64,000 nt of DNA from Shimia_B sp038527375 (GTDB taxonomy: Bacteria > Pseudomonadota > Alphaproteobacteria > Rhodobacterales > Rhodobacteraceae), in NCBI GenBank assembly GCA_038527375.1, contig JBCBFU010000010.1, positions 9,914 through 73,913 on the forward strand, read 5' to 3'. The position numbers and the translations under genes were made by a program. The notes below the pieces were generated by a model that was given only the letters and a program-made list of their open reading frames with translations, ran no database searches and had not been told where the DNA came from. This document shows, in pieces, positions 44,941 through 54,922 of this stretch (position 1 is its first letter; each line of letters opens with the position of its first letter).

Positions 44941-45019
44941 TATGTTACAGATAACCATCACGAAAATGAGAGACGGAATCCGACAAGACCCCGGCTTCAG
45001 CCACAGCGTTTTTTTTGAT

Positions 45020-47083
45020 TTATGCCCGGCGACGGCGCCTGCGTCCGGTGCCCGTATCCTGCGACTGCTGGTTAAAGGCCACATCAGGCAGGGTCACGAT
45101 GGAATTGAGGATCGGGAACGGATCGGCAGAGTTGGGCATCGCCGATGCGTTCACGAAATGCTCCTGAAAGCGCGGCTCGATCGCGGTCTCGATCTTGTGG
45201 ATGTTGCGCACGGTCTCTTCGATCTCGGCACGCTTGTCGCGGTTCAGAAGCGCAATCCGCGCCCCCGTGCCCGCCGCATTGCCCGCGGAGGTCACCTTGT
45301 CCAAAGGCGCGTCCGGGATCATGCCCAGCACCATCGCGTGCTTGGTCGAGATATGCGCCCCAAAGGCGCCCGCCAACACGACCCGGTCGACGGTTTCCAC
45401 GCCAAACTTGTCCATCAACAGCCGCGCGCCGGAATAGAGCGCGGCCTTGGCCATCTGGATCGCGCGGATATCGGGGTTTGTGACCGCGATGCGTGGGCCG
45501 CCCGTGGCGGAGCCATCATGGAGGAGATACGAGAACGTGCGCCCGTCGGACACGCAGCGCGCGGTGCCGGTTTGTTCCGGCCCGCCGATCAGGCCGCCCG
45601 CATCGACGATGCCTGCCATGCGCATCTCCGCGATGACCTCGATAATGCCCGACCCGCAAATGCCGGTGATGCCGGTGGCGGCGGTTGCCTCGGCAAAGCC
45701 GTCCTCGTCCGACCACAGGTCGCAGCCGATGACGCGGAAGCGCGGTTCCTTGGTGACGGGATCAATCTCGACCCGTTCAATGGCGCCGGGCGCGGCCCGC
45801 TGTCCGCTGGTAATCTGCGCACCCTCAAAGGCTGGCCCCGTGGGGGAGGAGCAGGCGAGCACCTTTTCCTTGTTGCCCAGCAGGATTTCCGCGTTCGTGC
45901 CCACATCGACTACGAGGACGAGGTCGTCAGACTGATTGGGTTCCTCTGACAGCGCCACGGCGGCGGCGTCCGCCCCCACATGCCCCGCGATACACGGCAG
46001 AAGGTACAGCCGCGCTGACGGGTGGATTGCGAGATCAAGGTCGCGCGCCCGCAGGCGCAGCGCCTCGGACGTGGCCAGCGCAAAGGGCGCTTGCCCCAAT
46101 TCGAACGGGTCGATCCCCAGCAAAAGGTGGTGCATGACAGGGTTGCAGACAAAAACGCAGTCGACGATCAGCTGCTTGTCGATCTCGGCCTCGGACGCGA
46201 TTTGCGTCACCAGCGCGTTCATCCCTTCGCGCACGGCGGCCGTCATCTCCGCATCGCCGTTCTTGTTCATCATCGCATAGCTGACCCGGCTCATCAGGTC
46301 CTCGCCAAAGCGGATTTGCGGGTTCATGAGGCCGGACGAGGCCACGACCTCTCCCGTGGCGAGATCACACAGGTGCGCCGCGATGGTGGTCGAACCCAGG
46401 TCAACGGCCAGCCCGTAGACATGACCCTGATAAAAGCCCGGCCAGACATGCATGATGCGCGGCGGGTTCTCGTCATCGCCCAGATGCACGGCGCAGGTGA
46501 CGCGCCAGTCGCCCTTGCGCAGCGTCGGTTGCAGATCCTGCAGGATATGCAGGTCGGCGCGCACGCCCTCGAGCATCCATTGATCCTTGAGCGCCGCGGT
46601 CAGCCGCTCCAGATCGCCCGAGGGGTCGTGCATGTCGGGCTGCGCGACCTCGACGTAAAACAGCTTAGTCGACGGGTTCAGCGTGATATCGCGAACCTCC
46701 GCGCGCTTGCGCACGACCTGGCGGTGGACCTGACTTTCAGGCGGGACGTCGATGACGATGTCGCCTTGGATCGTGGCCTGACAGCCCAACCGCCGCCCGT
46801 CGATCATCCCGCGTTTGGATTTGTAGCGCTCCTCGACCGCGTTCCATTCACTCAGCGCGTCGGCGTCCACGGTCACGCCGTGTTTTGGAAACTCGCCATA
46901 GGACGGCTGCACCTGACATTTGGAGCAGATGCCGCGACCCCCGCAGACCGAATCCAGATCAACGCCAAGCTGGCGCGCAGCCGTGAGCACTGGCGTGCCC
47001 GCAGGGAAATGCCCCCGTTTCCCCGAGGGCGTGAAGACCACCAGAGGATCGTTTTGCGGCGCGTCTGGCGAATCGAGAGACAT
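45020..47083 (-). CDS. RACo-like corrinoid activation protein (2Fe-2S ferredoxin/ASKHA, DUF4445)
   Basis: The 687-aa protein has an N-terminal plant-type [2Fe-2S] domain (Cys47, Cys53 and Cys56 in SVCGGRGICSKC, with a fourth Cys near 100 in GRRLGCQA). A linker follows, then a large ASKHA-like DUF4445 domain with GLAVDLGSTTIAAHL, VDVGTNAEILLGN and LAGAFGAHIS. Proteins of this kind reduce inactive Co(II) of corrinoid methyl carriers using ATP, and in alphaproteobacteria they accompany MttB-type methyltransferases. The C-terminus ends in a run of arginines. It probably serves the MttB-family enzyme or a copy elsewhere. Confidence 0.87.
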   Translation of the reverse strand: MSLDSPDAPQNDPLVVFTPSGKRGHFPAGTPVLTAARQLGVDLDSVCGGRGICSKCQVQPSYGEFPKHGVTVDADALSEWNAVEERYKSKRGMIDGRRLGCQATIQGDIVIDVPPESQVHRQVVRKRAEVRDITLNPSTKLFYVEVAQPDMHDPSGDLERLTAALKDQWMLEGVRADLHILQDLQPTLRKGDWRVTCAVHLGDDENPPRIMHVWPGFYQGHVYGLAVDLGSTTIAAHLCDLATGEVVASSGLMNPQIRFGEDLMSRVSYAMMNKNGDAEMTAAVREGMNALVTQIASEAEIDKQLIVDCVFVCNPVMHHLLLGIDPFELGQAPFALATSEALRLRARDLDLAIHPSARLYLLPCIAGHVGADAAAVALSEEPNQSDDLVLVVDVGTNAEILLGNKEKVLACSSPTGPAFEGAQITSGQRAAPGAIERVEIDPVTKEPRFRVIGCDLWSDEDGFAEATAATGITGICGSGIIEVIAEMRMAGIVDAGGLIGGPEQTGTARCVSDGRTFSYLLHDGSATGGPRIAVTNPDIRAIQMAKAALYSGARLLMDKFGVETVDRVVLAGAFGAHISTKHAMVLGMIPDAPLDKVTSAGNAAGTGARIALLNRDKRAEIEETVRNIHKIETAIEPRFQEHFVNASAMPNSADPFPILNSIVTLPDVAFNQQSQDTGTGRRRRRRA

Positions 47084-47293
47084 GGGATACCTGCCTAGCC
47101 TAAGTCAGTGACCGGCAGGTTAGCGCCCCGCCGGGCGCAGACCATTGCAAAGCCGTCATAATGATGTTCGCAAACGGCACATACGCGACATGATGTGTGC
47201 CCTTGATGTACCTTGGGTGCCTTTGGGGGTTGGCGCTGGGGTCCACCCATGCGAAGGGGACGTGCCAAGTGATCACTCCCGAGGAGATGTGCG

Positions 47294-48742
47294 ATGGAGA
47301 TTCGCGAGGCGCTTACCTTTGACGATGTTTTGCTGGTTCCCGGGGCATCCGATGTGCTGCCATCGACGGCTGACACGCGGACCCGCGTGACCCGGTCCAT
47401 CGCGCTCAACATCCCACTATTGAGTTCGGCCATGGACACCGTGACCGAGGCGCGCATGGCCATCGCCATGGCGCAGGCTGGTGGCATGGGCGTGATCCAC
47501 CGCAATCTTTCCATTGAAGAGCAGGCCAAGGAGGTGCGGCGCGTCAAACGCTTTGTATCGGGCATCGTCTACAACCCGATCACGCTGCGCGCCGATCAGA
47601 CGCTCGCGGATGCCAAGGCCCTGCAAGAACGCTACCGCGTGACGGGCTTCCCGGTCGTGGATGGGGACGGGCGGGTCGTCGGCATTGTCACCAACCGCGA
47701 CATGCGCTTTGCCACCGATGATGCGACGCCGGTGTCCGTCATGATGACCTCGGACAACCTCGCCATGATGGCCGAGCCCGCCGATCTGGATGACGCCCGC
47801 AGCCTGATGAAGGCGCGGCGCATCGAAAAGCTGCTCGTCACCGATGGCGCGGGGAAACTGACGGGCCTGTTGACGCTGAAAGACAGCGAGCAGGCCGTGT
47901 TGAACCCTGACGCCTGCAAGGACCAACTGGGCCGTCTGCGTGTTGCCGCGGCCAGCACCGTGGGCGACGCGGGCTTTGAACGGGCCGAGCAATTGGTGGA
48001 TGCCGGTGTGGACATGGTTGTGATCGACACCGCCCACGGACATTCCGCTGGCGTGGCCGAAGCGGTCAAGCGTGCCAAGGCGTTATCGAACGAAGTTCAA
48101 GTTGTTGCCGGCAATGTCGCGACGGGCGAGGCGACCCGCGCGCTGATTGACGCGGGCGCGGATGCCATCAAGGTCGGGATCGGTCCGGGCTCCATCTGCA
48201 CCACCCGCATGGTCGCGGGCGTGGGTGTCCCACAGCTCACCGCGATTATGGACTGCGCCGCCGCCGCGGGCGACGTGCCGGTCATCGCCGATGGCGGCAT
48301 CAAGTTCTCGGGCGATTTCGCCAAGGCGATTGCTGCGGGCGCGTCCTGTGCGATGGTCGGATCGATGATCGCGGGCACTGATGAAAGCCCGGGGGAAGTC
48401 ATTTTGTATCAAGGCCGTAGCTTCAAAAGCTATCGTGGCATGGGCAGCCTGGGCGCCATGGCGCGCGGTTCTGCGGATCGCTATTTCCAGAAGGACGCGG
48501 CGAGCGACAAGCTCGTGCCCGAAGGCATCGAAGGTCAGGTTCCCTACAAGGGGTCTGCAGGGGCGGTCATCCACCAACTCGTCGGCGGTTTGCGCGCCGC
48601 GATGGGGTACACCGGCTGCGCGACAGTGGATGAGATGCGCCAGAACTGCCAATTCGTGAAGATCACCGGTGCGGGCCTGAAGGAAAGCCATGTGCACGAT
48701 GTTCAGATCACCCGCGAAAGCCCGAATTATCGCATCATGTAA
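47294..48742 (+). CDS. guaB: Inosine-5'-monophosphate dehydrogenase
   Basis: The 482-aa enzyme oxidises IMP to XMP with NAD+, the committed step of GMP synthesis. A (beta/alpha)8 barrel is interrupted by two CBS domains (about residues 92-205). The catalytic cysteine is Cys302 in GPGSICTTR, and the flap bears the conserved Arg-Tyr in GSADRYFQ. GAGGAG precedes the ATG. The next gene follows by 18 bp. Confidence 0.98.
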   Translation: MEIREALTFDDVLLVPGASDVLPSTADTRTRVTRSIALNIPLLSSAMDTVTEARMAIAMAQAGGMGVIHRNLSIEEQAKEVRRVKRFVSGIVYNPITLRADQTLADAKALQERYRVTGFPVVDGDGRVVGIVTNRDMRFATDDATPVSVMMTSDNLAMMAEPADLDDARSLMKARRIEKLLVTDGAGKLTGLLTLKDSEQAVLNPDACKDQLGRLRVAAASTVGDAGFERAEQLVDAGVDMVVIDTAHGHSAGVAEAVKRAKALSNEVQVVAGNVATGEATRALIDAGADAIKVGIGPGSICTTRMVAGVGVPQLTAIMDCAAAAGDVPVIADGGIKFSGDFAKAIAAGASCAMVGSMIAGTDESPGEVILYQGRSFKSYRGMGSLGAMARGSADRYFQKDAASDKLVPEGIEGQVPYKGSAGAVIHQLVGGLRAAMGYTGCATVDEMRQNCQFVKITGAGLKESHVHDVQITRESPNYRIM

Positions 48743-48760
48743 ACGGGTTGGGAGGCGACA

Positions 48761-49951
48761 TTGACGCCCGAAGCGCACCATGCCGCCGCGATCGAAATCC
48801 TCGATACCATCCTGTCTGGGGTGGCGGCTGAGCAGGCCCTGACCCGCTGGGCGCGCGGCAATCGGTTTGCGGGGTCCAAGGACCGCGCCGCCATCCGCGA
48901 TATCGTCTTTCAGGGCGAACGCCGCCGTGCCTCTGCCGCCGCGATGGGGTCCGCAGAGCCCGGCACGATCACCGGTCGCGCCATCGTCATCGGCCTGTTG
49001 CGACAGGCAGGCCAAGACCCCGATGCCGTCTTTGGCGCTGGCGGCTATGCCCCGTCGGCCCGCCCGCCGGGCGAACAGGGCGCCGATTGGGCCGATCTGC
49101 CGCCGGAGGTTCAGGCCGACCTGCAACCCTGGATGTTCGACCGACTGGCGCGCGACCACCCTGACCAGGCGGGCGTGATCGGTGCGGCCTTGCGGGATCG
49201 CGCGCCCGTCTTCATCCGAGCCAACCTTGCCCGCACCACGCGGGCGGCGCTGGCCGAGGCATTGGGGTCCGAGTTCGGCGTTGTCCCGCATCCCCACTGC
49301 GCAACCGCGCTCGAGATCACGGTCAATGCCCGCCGCCTGACGCAACATGCGGCTTGGCGCGACGGCCTGTTTGAGCTGCAGGACGCAGCCTCGCAAATGG
49401 CGGTTGCGTCCATAAGCGACGTGGTGGGGGGCGACGCGGTGGCGGGCGATTTGGCGGGTATGCGGGTGCTCGATTATTGCGCGGGCGGCGGGGGCAAGGC
49501 GCTCGCGCTTGCGGCGCAGGGTGCGCAGGTCACCGCTCATGACGCCGATCCCGCGCGCATGGCCGACATCGCGCCCCGGGCTGCACGCGCCAAGGCACAG
49601 ATCAAAACCGTGACTGCGCCCAAGGGTACGTTTGACCTCGTGGTCGTCGATGCCCCCTGTTCGGGGTCGGGGACATGGCGGCGCGCGCCGGGACCGAAAT
49701 GGACGCTCACCGCTGCGGACCTATTGGATTACCAAGCCCTGCAGCGCGACATCCTGGAGGCCGCGTGGACGCATGTGCGGCCCGGCGGGACGCTCGCTTA
49801 CATGACATGTTCTGTCTTCGCGCAGGAGAACGGGGATCAGCGGACGTGGTGCGCGTCTGCCTTGCCGGGGGCCCAGCCTGGGGAGGGCACGCAACGCCTG
49901 CCAGATGCCCTCGGCGACGGGTTTTATCACGTCGCTATCCATAGGGGGTAG
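48761..49951 (+). CDS. RsmB/NOP-family rRNA cytosine-C5 methyltransferase
   Basis: The 396-aa protein has an N-terminal NusB-like RNA-binding domain (about residues 1-130) and a C-terminal SAM methyltransferase with CAGGGGKALALAAQG (motif I, about 232-246). The two cysteines of m5C methyltransferases are in DAPCSGSGTW and MTCSVF. It most likely modifies 16S rRNA. A TTG start at 48761 is preceded by GGGAGG. It stands between guaB and cckA. Confidence 0.9.
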   Translation: MTPEAHHAAAIEILDTILSGVAAEQALTRWARGNRFAGSKDRAAIRDIVFQGERRRASAAAMGSAEPGTITGRAIVIGLLRQAGQDPDAVFGAGGYAPSARPPGEQGADWADLPPEVQADLQPWMFDRLARDHPDQAGVIGAALRDRAPVFIRANLARTTRAALAEALGSEFGVVPHPHCATALEITVNARRLTQHAAWRDGLFELQDAASQMAVASISDVVGGDAVAGDLAGMRVLDYCAGGGGKALALAAQGAQVTAHDADPARMADIAPRAARAKAQIKTVTAPKGTFDLVVVDAPCSGSGTWRRAPGPKWTLTAADLLDYQALQRDILEAAWTHVRPGGTLAYMTCSVFAQENGDQRTWCASALPGAQPGEGTQRLPDALGDGFYHVAIHRG

Positions 49952-49995
49952 TGCGCCCCCAGGGGCACAACCCTTGGTTGCGTGTCGCATTTGCC

Positions 49996-50010
49996 TTAAG
50001 CTGCCCTTAA
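49996..50010. promoter_or_regulatory. CtrA-type TTAA-N7-TTAA site before cckA
   Basis: TTAA at 49996-49999, seven bases, TTAA at 50007-50010 match the consensus full CtrA half-sites of alphaproteobacteria. It lies 49 bp upstream of the chosen cckA start, suggesting feedback control of the kinase by its response regulator. Confidence 0.65.
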
Positions 50011-50059
50011 AGGTTTTGCCCGACATGTCGTGGGCAACGAATCTTGTCAGGGTCCCGAC

Positions 50060-52402
50060 GTGCCGACACCGCTCAAATCCCGGAACGCACTGTTCCGCCT
50101 TACCCGCAAACTGTCCCCGAAGGCGCCGTTGATGTGTGCGTTGGGGGCGGCGGCTGCGGCGGCCTCCTTCTTTGCCCCTGATCAACTGACTGCGCTGGGT
50201 CTTTTGGTCTTTGGCGGTGTGACGTTAGGGCTGGGTGGGGCCATGATGGTGCTGCGCGCGTGGTATGATTGGCGCGCGCGGGCGCAGATCCGGACCGTGG
50301 CGCAATTTGTCGAACACGACGCCTCGCCGTCCTTTGTCACCGACGACATCGGCCAGCTGTTGATGCAGAACCGCGCGGCGCAGGACCGCTTGGCGCATCG
50401 TAATGCATTGACCTTGGCAGAATGTCTTGAGGACCTCTTCGCCAATCCCGGCCCGATCCTGCACCGCCTGCAGAACAAGGCGCTGGCGCTCGGGGCCGCG
50501 CGCGATGACATCGTCACCCGACGCGGCCATGTACGGCTTGCCGTCCATGCCCAGTCGCGCAACAGCTTTCTCTGGCGACTTGAAGATATTGCCGATCGCG
50601 GCACGGCGACAAGCGGGGTGCAGGCGCTGTCTCTGCCGATGTTGACAGCGTCAAGCTCGGGGGCGGTCCTCTTCATGAACGATGCCGCCCGCCGCCTTGT
50701 TGGCAGCCGGGCCAAATCGCTCGACCGTGTGTTTCGGCATCTGCCCGTGCGCAGCGGGCAGATGAACGAAATCACGACCGATGACGGTGTGCTGGCCTGC
50801 CTCGTGGCCGAGGTCGAGGGCACTGCCGGCCGGCGGGAGATTTTCCTGTTGCCCGGGACGGTGCCCGACACCGATATCAGTCGCGATGGATGGAGTTTCT
50901 TTGACGAGCTTCCGGTCGCGATCCTCAAGATTGCTCCGTCTGGCAAGTTGCTCGCGGCCAACCGTCCGGCGCGCACGCTGCTGCAACGACCTGTGAAGGT
51001 GGGGCAGCCCCTGGGCGATCTGCTGGAAAGCCTCGGGCGGTCCGTGTCGGATTGGATCGGCGACGCGGCAGAAGGCAAGGGCCTGCAACATCCCGAATTC
51101 CTCAAGGTTGCGGGACTGGAGGAAGACAGTTTTGTTCAAGTCACGTTGAACCGGGTCAAGGAAAACGACGAGATTGTCCTTGTCGCCGTGCTGATCGACG
51201 CGACCGAGCTCAAATCGCTCGAAAAGCAGTTCGTCCACAGTCAAAAGATGCAGGCCATCGGCCAGTTGGCAGGCGGTGTGGCCCATGATTTCAATAACTT
51301 GCTGACGGCGATTTCGGGGCATTGCGATCTGCTTCTGTTGCGCCACGACAGCACCGATACCGACTATGCCGATCTTGTGCAGATCAACCAGAACGCCAAT
51401 CGCGCGGCCAGCCTTGTGGGCCAATTGCTCGCCTTCTCGCGCAAACAGGACCTGCGCCCTGAAACGGTCGAACTGGACGACACCCTGTCGGAGATGGGGC
51501 ATCTGCTGAACCGGCTGGTGGGCGAAAAGGTGACCCTGTCCCAGACCCACGCACCCGACCTCGCGCCGATCCGTGCGGACAAACGGCAACTGGAACAGGT
51601 GTTGATGAACCTCGTCGTCAACGCCAAGGACGCCATGTCTGAGGGCGGTGAGATCCAGATCGCCACCACGATGCAACGTCTGGTGGAGCCCATGCAGCGT
51701 GACCGCGCCACTGTGCCGGCGGGGGAATACGTCATCGTCACCGTCAAGGACGAAGGCAGCGGCATCCCAAAGGACAAGCTGACCAAGATTTTCGAACCCT
51801 TCTTCACCACCAAGAAAGTGGGCGAGGGGACGGGGCTGGGCCTGTCTACCGCGTATGGTATCGTCAAGCAGACGGGCGGGTTCATCTTTGCTGACAGCGC
51901 CGTGGGGATCGGGACAACCTTTACCCTGTTGTTCCCGGTGGCGGCAGGCGTCGACGCCTCCACCCCGAAATCCAGCCAGACCAGCAAAGCGGCCCTTGCC
52001 GACCTGCCGCAGGATGGTCCCATCGGCGATCGCACGGGCGACGGTGTTGTCTTATTGGTCGAGGATGAAGCGCCGGTGCGCGCTTTCGCCTCCCGCGCGC
52101 TCCGGTTGCGGGGCTTTACCGTGCTGGAGGCTGATAGCGCTGAAGCCGCGCTCGCCACGCTCGCGGAAACCGACCTGAAGGTTGATATCTTTGTCACCGA
52201 CGTCGTGATGCCGGGCCAAGACGGACCAAGCTGGGTGACAGAGGCGCTCAAGGACCGACCCGATACCAAGGTGGTCTTCGTGTCGGGCTATGCCAAGGAA
52301 ACCTTCTCGGACCGGCAAGCCAAGATCCCAAACTCGATCTTCCTGCCCAAACCGTTTTCGCTCAACGAGCTGACCACGGTGGTGCAAGACGCCTTGCATT
52401 AG
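50060..52402 (+). CDS. cckA: Hybrid sensor histidine kinase CckA
   Basis: The 780-aa inner-membrane hybrid kinase has two N-terminal membrane segments (about residues 22-70), PAS-like regions (about 180-360), a HisKA domain with phospho-acceptor His409 in GGVAHDFNNLLT, an HATPase domain and a receiver domain with Asp714 in FVTDVVMPG. CckA phosphorylates ChpT, which passes phosphate to CtrA and controls cell cycle, motility and gene transfer agents in this group. GTG 50060 with AGGG upstream is preferred; a GTG at 50030 lacks a ribosome site. chpT and ctrA are outside the window. Confidence 0.9.
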   Translation: MPTPLKSRNALFRLTRKLSPKAPLMCALGAAAAAASFFAPDQLTALGLLVFGGVTLGLGGAMMVLRAWYDWRARAQIRTVAQFVEHDASPSFVTDDIGQLLMQNRAAQDRLAHRNALTLAECLEDLFANPGPILHRLQNKALALGAARDDIVTRRGHVRLAVHAQSRNSFLWRLEDIADRGTATSGVQALSLPMLTASSSGAVLFMNDAARRLVGSRAKSLDRVFRHLPVRSGQMNEITTDDGVLACLVAEVEGTAGRREIFLLPGTVPDTDISRDGWSFFDELPVAILKIAPSGKLLAANRPARTLLQRPVKVGQPLGDLLESLGRSVSDWIGDAAEGKGLQHPEFLKVAGLEEDSFVQVTLNRVKENDEIVLVAVLIDATELKSLEKQFVHSQKMQAIGQLAGGVAHDFNNLLTAISGHCDLLLLRHDSTDTDYADLVQINQNANRAASLVGQLLAFSRKQDLRPETVELDDTLSEMGHLLNRLVGEKVTLSQTHAPDLAPIRADKRQLEQVLMNLVVNAKDAMSEGGEIQIATTMQRLVEPMQRDRATVPAGEYVIVTVKDEGSGIPKDKLTKIFEPFFTTKKVGEGTGLGLSTAYGIVKQTGGFIFADSAVGIGTTFTLLFPVAAGVDASTPKSSQTSKAALADLPQDGPIGDRTGDGVVLLVEDEAPVRAFASRALRLRGFTVLEADSAEAALATLAETDLKVDIFVTDVVMPGQDGPSWVTEALKDRPDTKVVFVSGYAKETFSDRQAKIPNSIFLPKPFSLNELTTVVQDALH

Positions 52403-52516
52403 CGGTGCGTCGCCATTGGCCCTGCTTACGTGGCGCTGCCGCCTGCGCAGCCGACACTGCGTCGCCCGGTGCCGGTCATCCGGGCGTTAAACACGGCCCG
52501 ACGGCAACCAGGCATT

Positions 52517-53122
52517 TTAGCCATCGGCGATATGCGCACTTTCCCACAAGGCAAACTCTTCCGGGCATTTGCGGCGCAGCTTGGCCTCTTTGTCATCCGA
52601 CAGCGCAAAGTTGCGCGCGGGCGAGACGTTCTTGCGATCCAGCGACACGTCCACATCCAGCCGTTCGGACAGAAAGGCGCGCGCCTTGTCCATCTGTTCG
52701 TATTGGAACAGGTGCGTCATGGCGCAATCGCCATTGGGGCGGGTCAGAAATTTGTACTGCGATCCGACATCCGCGAATTTCGGGCGCTGGCCCTTGGCAT
52801 AGCCATCGACAAAATCGTCAAAGCTGACGTCTTTCGTCGAATTGGGTGTCCCATCCAGATCCGCGCGCGCGCGATACTTGTACCAACTGCCCAGCCACGA
52901 GATCGGCTCGCGGATGACGGCCATCTTGTCGAACTCCTCGGCGCCCACGACCTCGAACAGGGGGCGCAGGAACCGGTTATAGCGGTAGAAGGGCACGTGT
53001 TTGAGAATCGGTGGATTGCGGATCACGATGTCGGCCCGCGGCGCGAGAGCCGCCTCGAGCGCCGACGTGCCCGTTTTGGGCACCGCGAAGAAGACCAGCT
53101 TTTCCTTCCAGAAAACAAGCAT
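52517..53122 (-). CDS. Sulfotransferase family protein
   Basis: The 201-aa protein has the PAPS-binding 5'-PSB loop KTGTSALEAAL near the N-terminus (FFAVPKTGTSALE, about residues 11-24) and the 3'-PB region VIREPISWLGSWYKYR (about 68-83), as in small membrane-free sulfotransferases. The acceptor is unknown. ATG 53122 has AGAGGA upstream. It is divergent from recA across 247 bp. Codon use looks normal. Confidence 0.8.
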   Translation of the reverse strand: MLVFWKEKLVFFAVPKTGTSALEAALAPRADIVIRNPPILKHVPFYRYNRFLRPLFEVVGAEEFDKMAVIREPISWLGSWYKYRARADLDGTPNSTKDVSFDDFVDGYAKGQRPKFADVGSQYKFLTRPNGDCAMTHLFQYEQMDKARAFLSERLDVDVSLDRKNVSPARNFALSDDKEAKLRRKCPEEFALWESAHIADG

Positions 53123-53245
53123 TTGAGACGTCCTCTTTCCCAAAACTAACACCAGATACGCACGCAAATTCAAGAACTTCGCGCTTGGTAAGACCTCTTT
53201 AACCCCTTTTGGAAAAAGGTGAAGTGCGAAGAATTTTATTGAAAT

Positions 53246-53260
53246 GTTCTACTTTTGATC
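53246..53260. promoter_or_regulatory. LexA-type site GTTC-N7-GATC before recA
   Basis: GTTC, seven bases (TACTTTT), GATC match the form described for the Rhodobacter recA SOS operator. It is 110 bp upstream of the recA ATG. Confidence 0.6.
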
Positions 53261-53272
53261 TCATAACGATGA

Positions 53273-53287
53273 GAACAAGAGGCGAAC
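53273..53287. promoter_or_regulatory. LexA-type site GAAC-N7-GAAC before recA
   Basis: GAAC, seven bases (AAGAGGC), GAAC, is the reverse complement of the alphaproteobacterial SOS box GTTC-N7-GTTC. It lies 12 bp downstream of the first site and 83 bp upstream of the recA ATG. Confidence 0.6.
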
Positions 53288-53369
53288 ACAGCAGAACGCA
53301 GACCGGGCATTTGCCCCCAGAAACCGGCAGGACAATCCCCGGGACGCGTGACATAAGGAGCCAATAGGC

Positions 53370-54458
<1,089 letters not shown>

Positions 54459-54485
54459 GGCCGCCCACCGCTGTTAATCACGCCG

Positions 54486-54515
54486 AGGCGCTGTCCGGAT
54501 ACGGATGGCGCCTTT
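54486..54515 (+). terminator. Terminator after recA
   Basis: The arms AGGCGC-TG-TCCG and CGGA-TG-GCGCCT form a stem with an internal TG/TG mismatch around a GATA loop, followed by TT and a T-rich stretch. It starts 28 bp after the recA stop. Confidence 0.65.
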
Positions 54516-54922
54516 GCTGTTTCTGGGGGCACGCCGTCATGCAGTGACGGCTCTGCGCGTAAATGCAGGATGCAAGCAATTCGGTCGCTTATCCGCGGTC
54601 GGTGGTGTTCGCCAATTTGCCAAAGGCGGGCCTGGGACGGCCACTGGGGGCTTTGGGCCACTTGATCTCTGGTGTAATTTAGAGACGTTGGTGCATCCAA
54701 TGCACTGCACTTCTATTGCACGCCGTGACCGGGTGGCGCTTGCCATGGCCCATGGCACATATTCGGGTTGGTGCGGCTCAGGGCAGGTGACCACACTTGA
54801 GCGAACGCTTGCCCCGCTACCGGCACAGACATGGCACACACTTGGACTGGCGCATGGACAGACCACGGCCCCCCGGCTATGTCACCCAGAACTGATTTCC
54901 CCGGACCAAAGGCCCGCCACCC
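54516..54922 (+). promoter_or_regulatory. alaS leader region with perfect dyads
   Basis: This gap carries three short perfect dyads (54533-54551, 54691-54705, 54741-54757) and a possible promoter TTGGGC-N16-TAATTT at 54653-54680. The middle dyad starts where the transcript would begin. A 229-codon reading frame crosses into alaS but looks like a shadow, with no ribosome site or family resemblance. Confidence 0.4.

Noticed and set aside
45009..45018. T8 run as a terminator beside the RACo-like gene
   Set aside because: The T-run is on the plus strand, where no gene ends. On the minus strand it would be an A-run directly after the stop.
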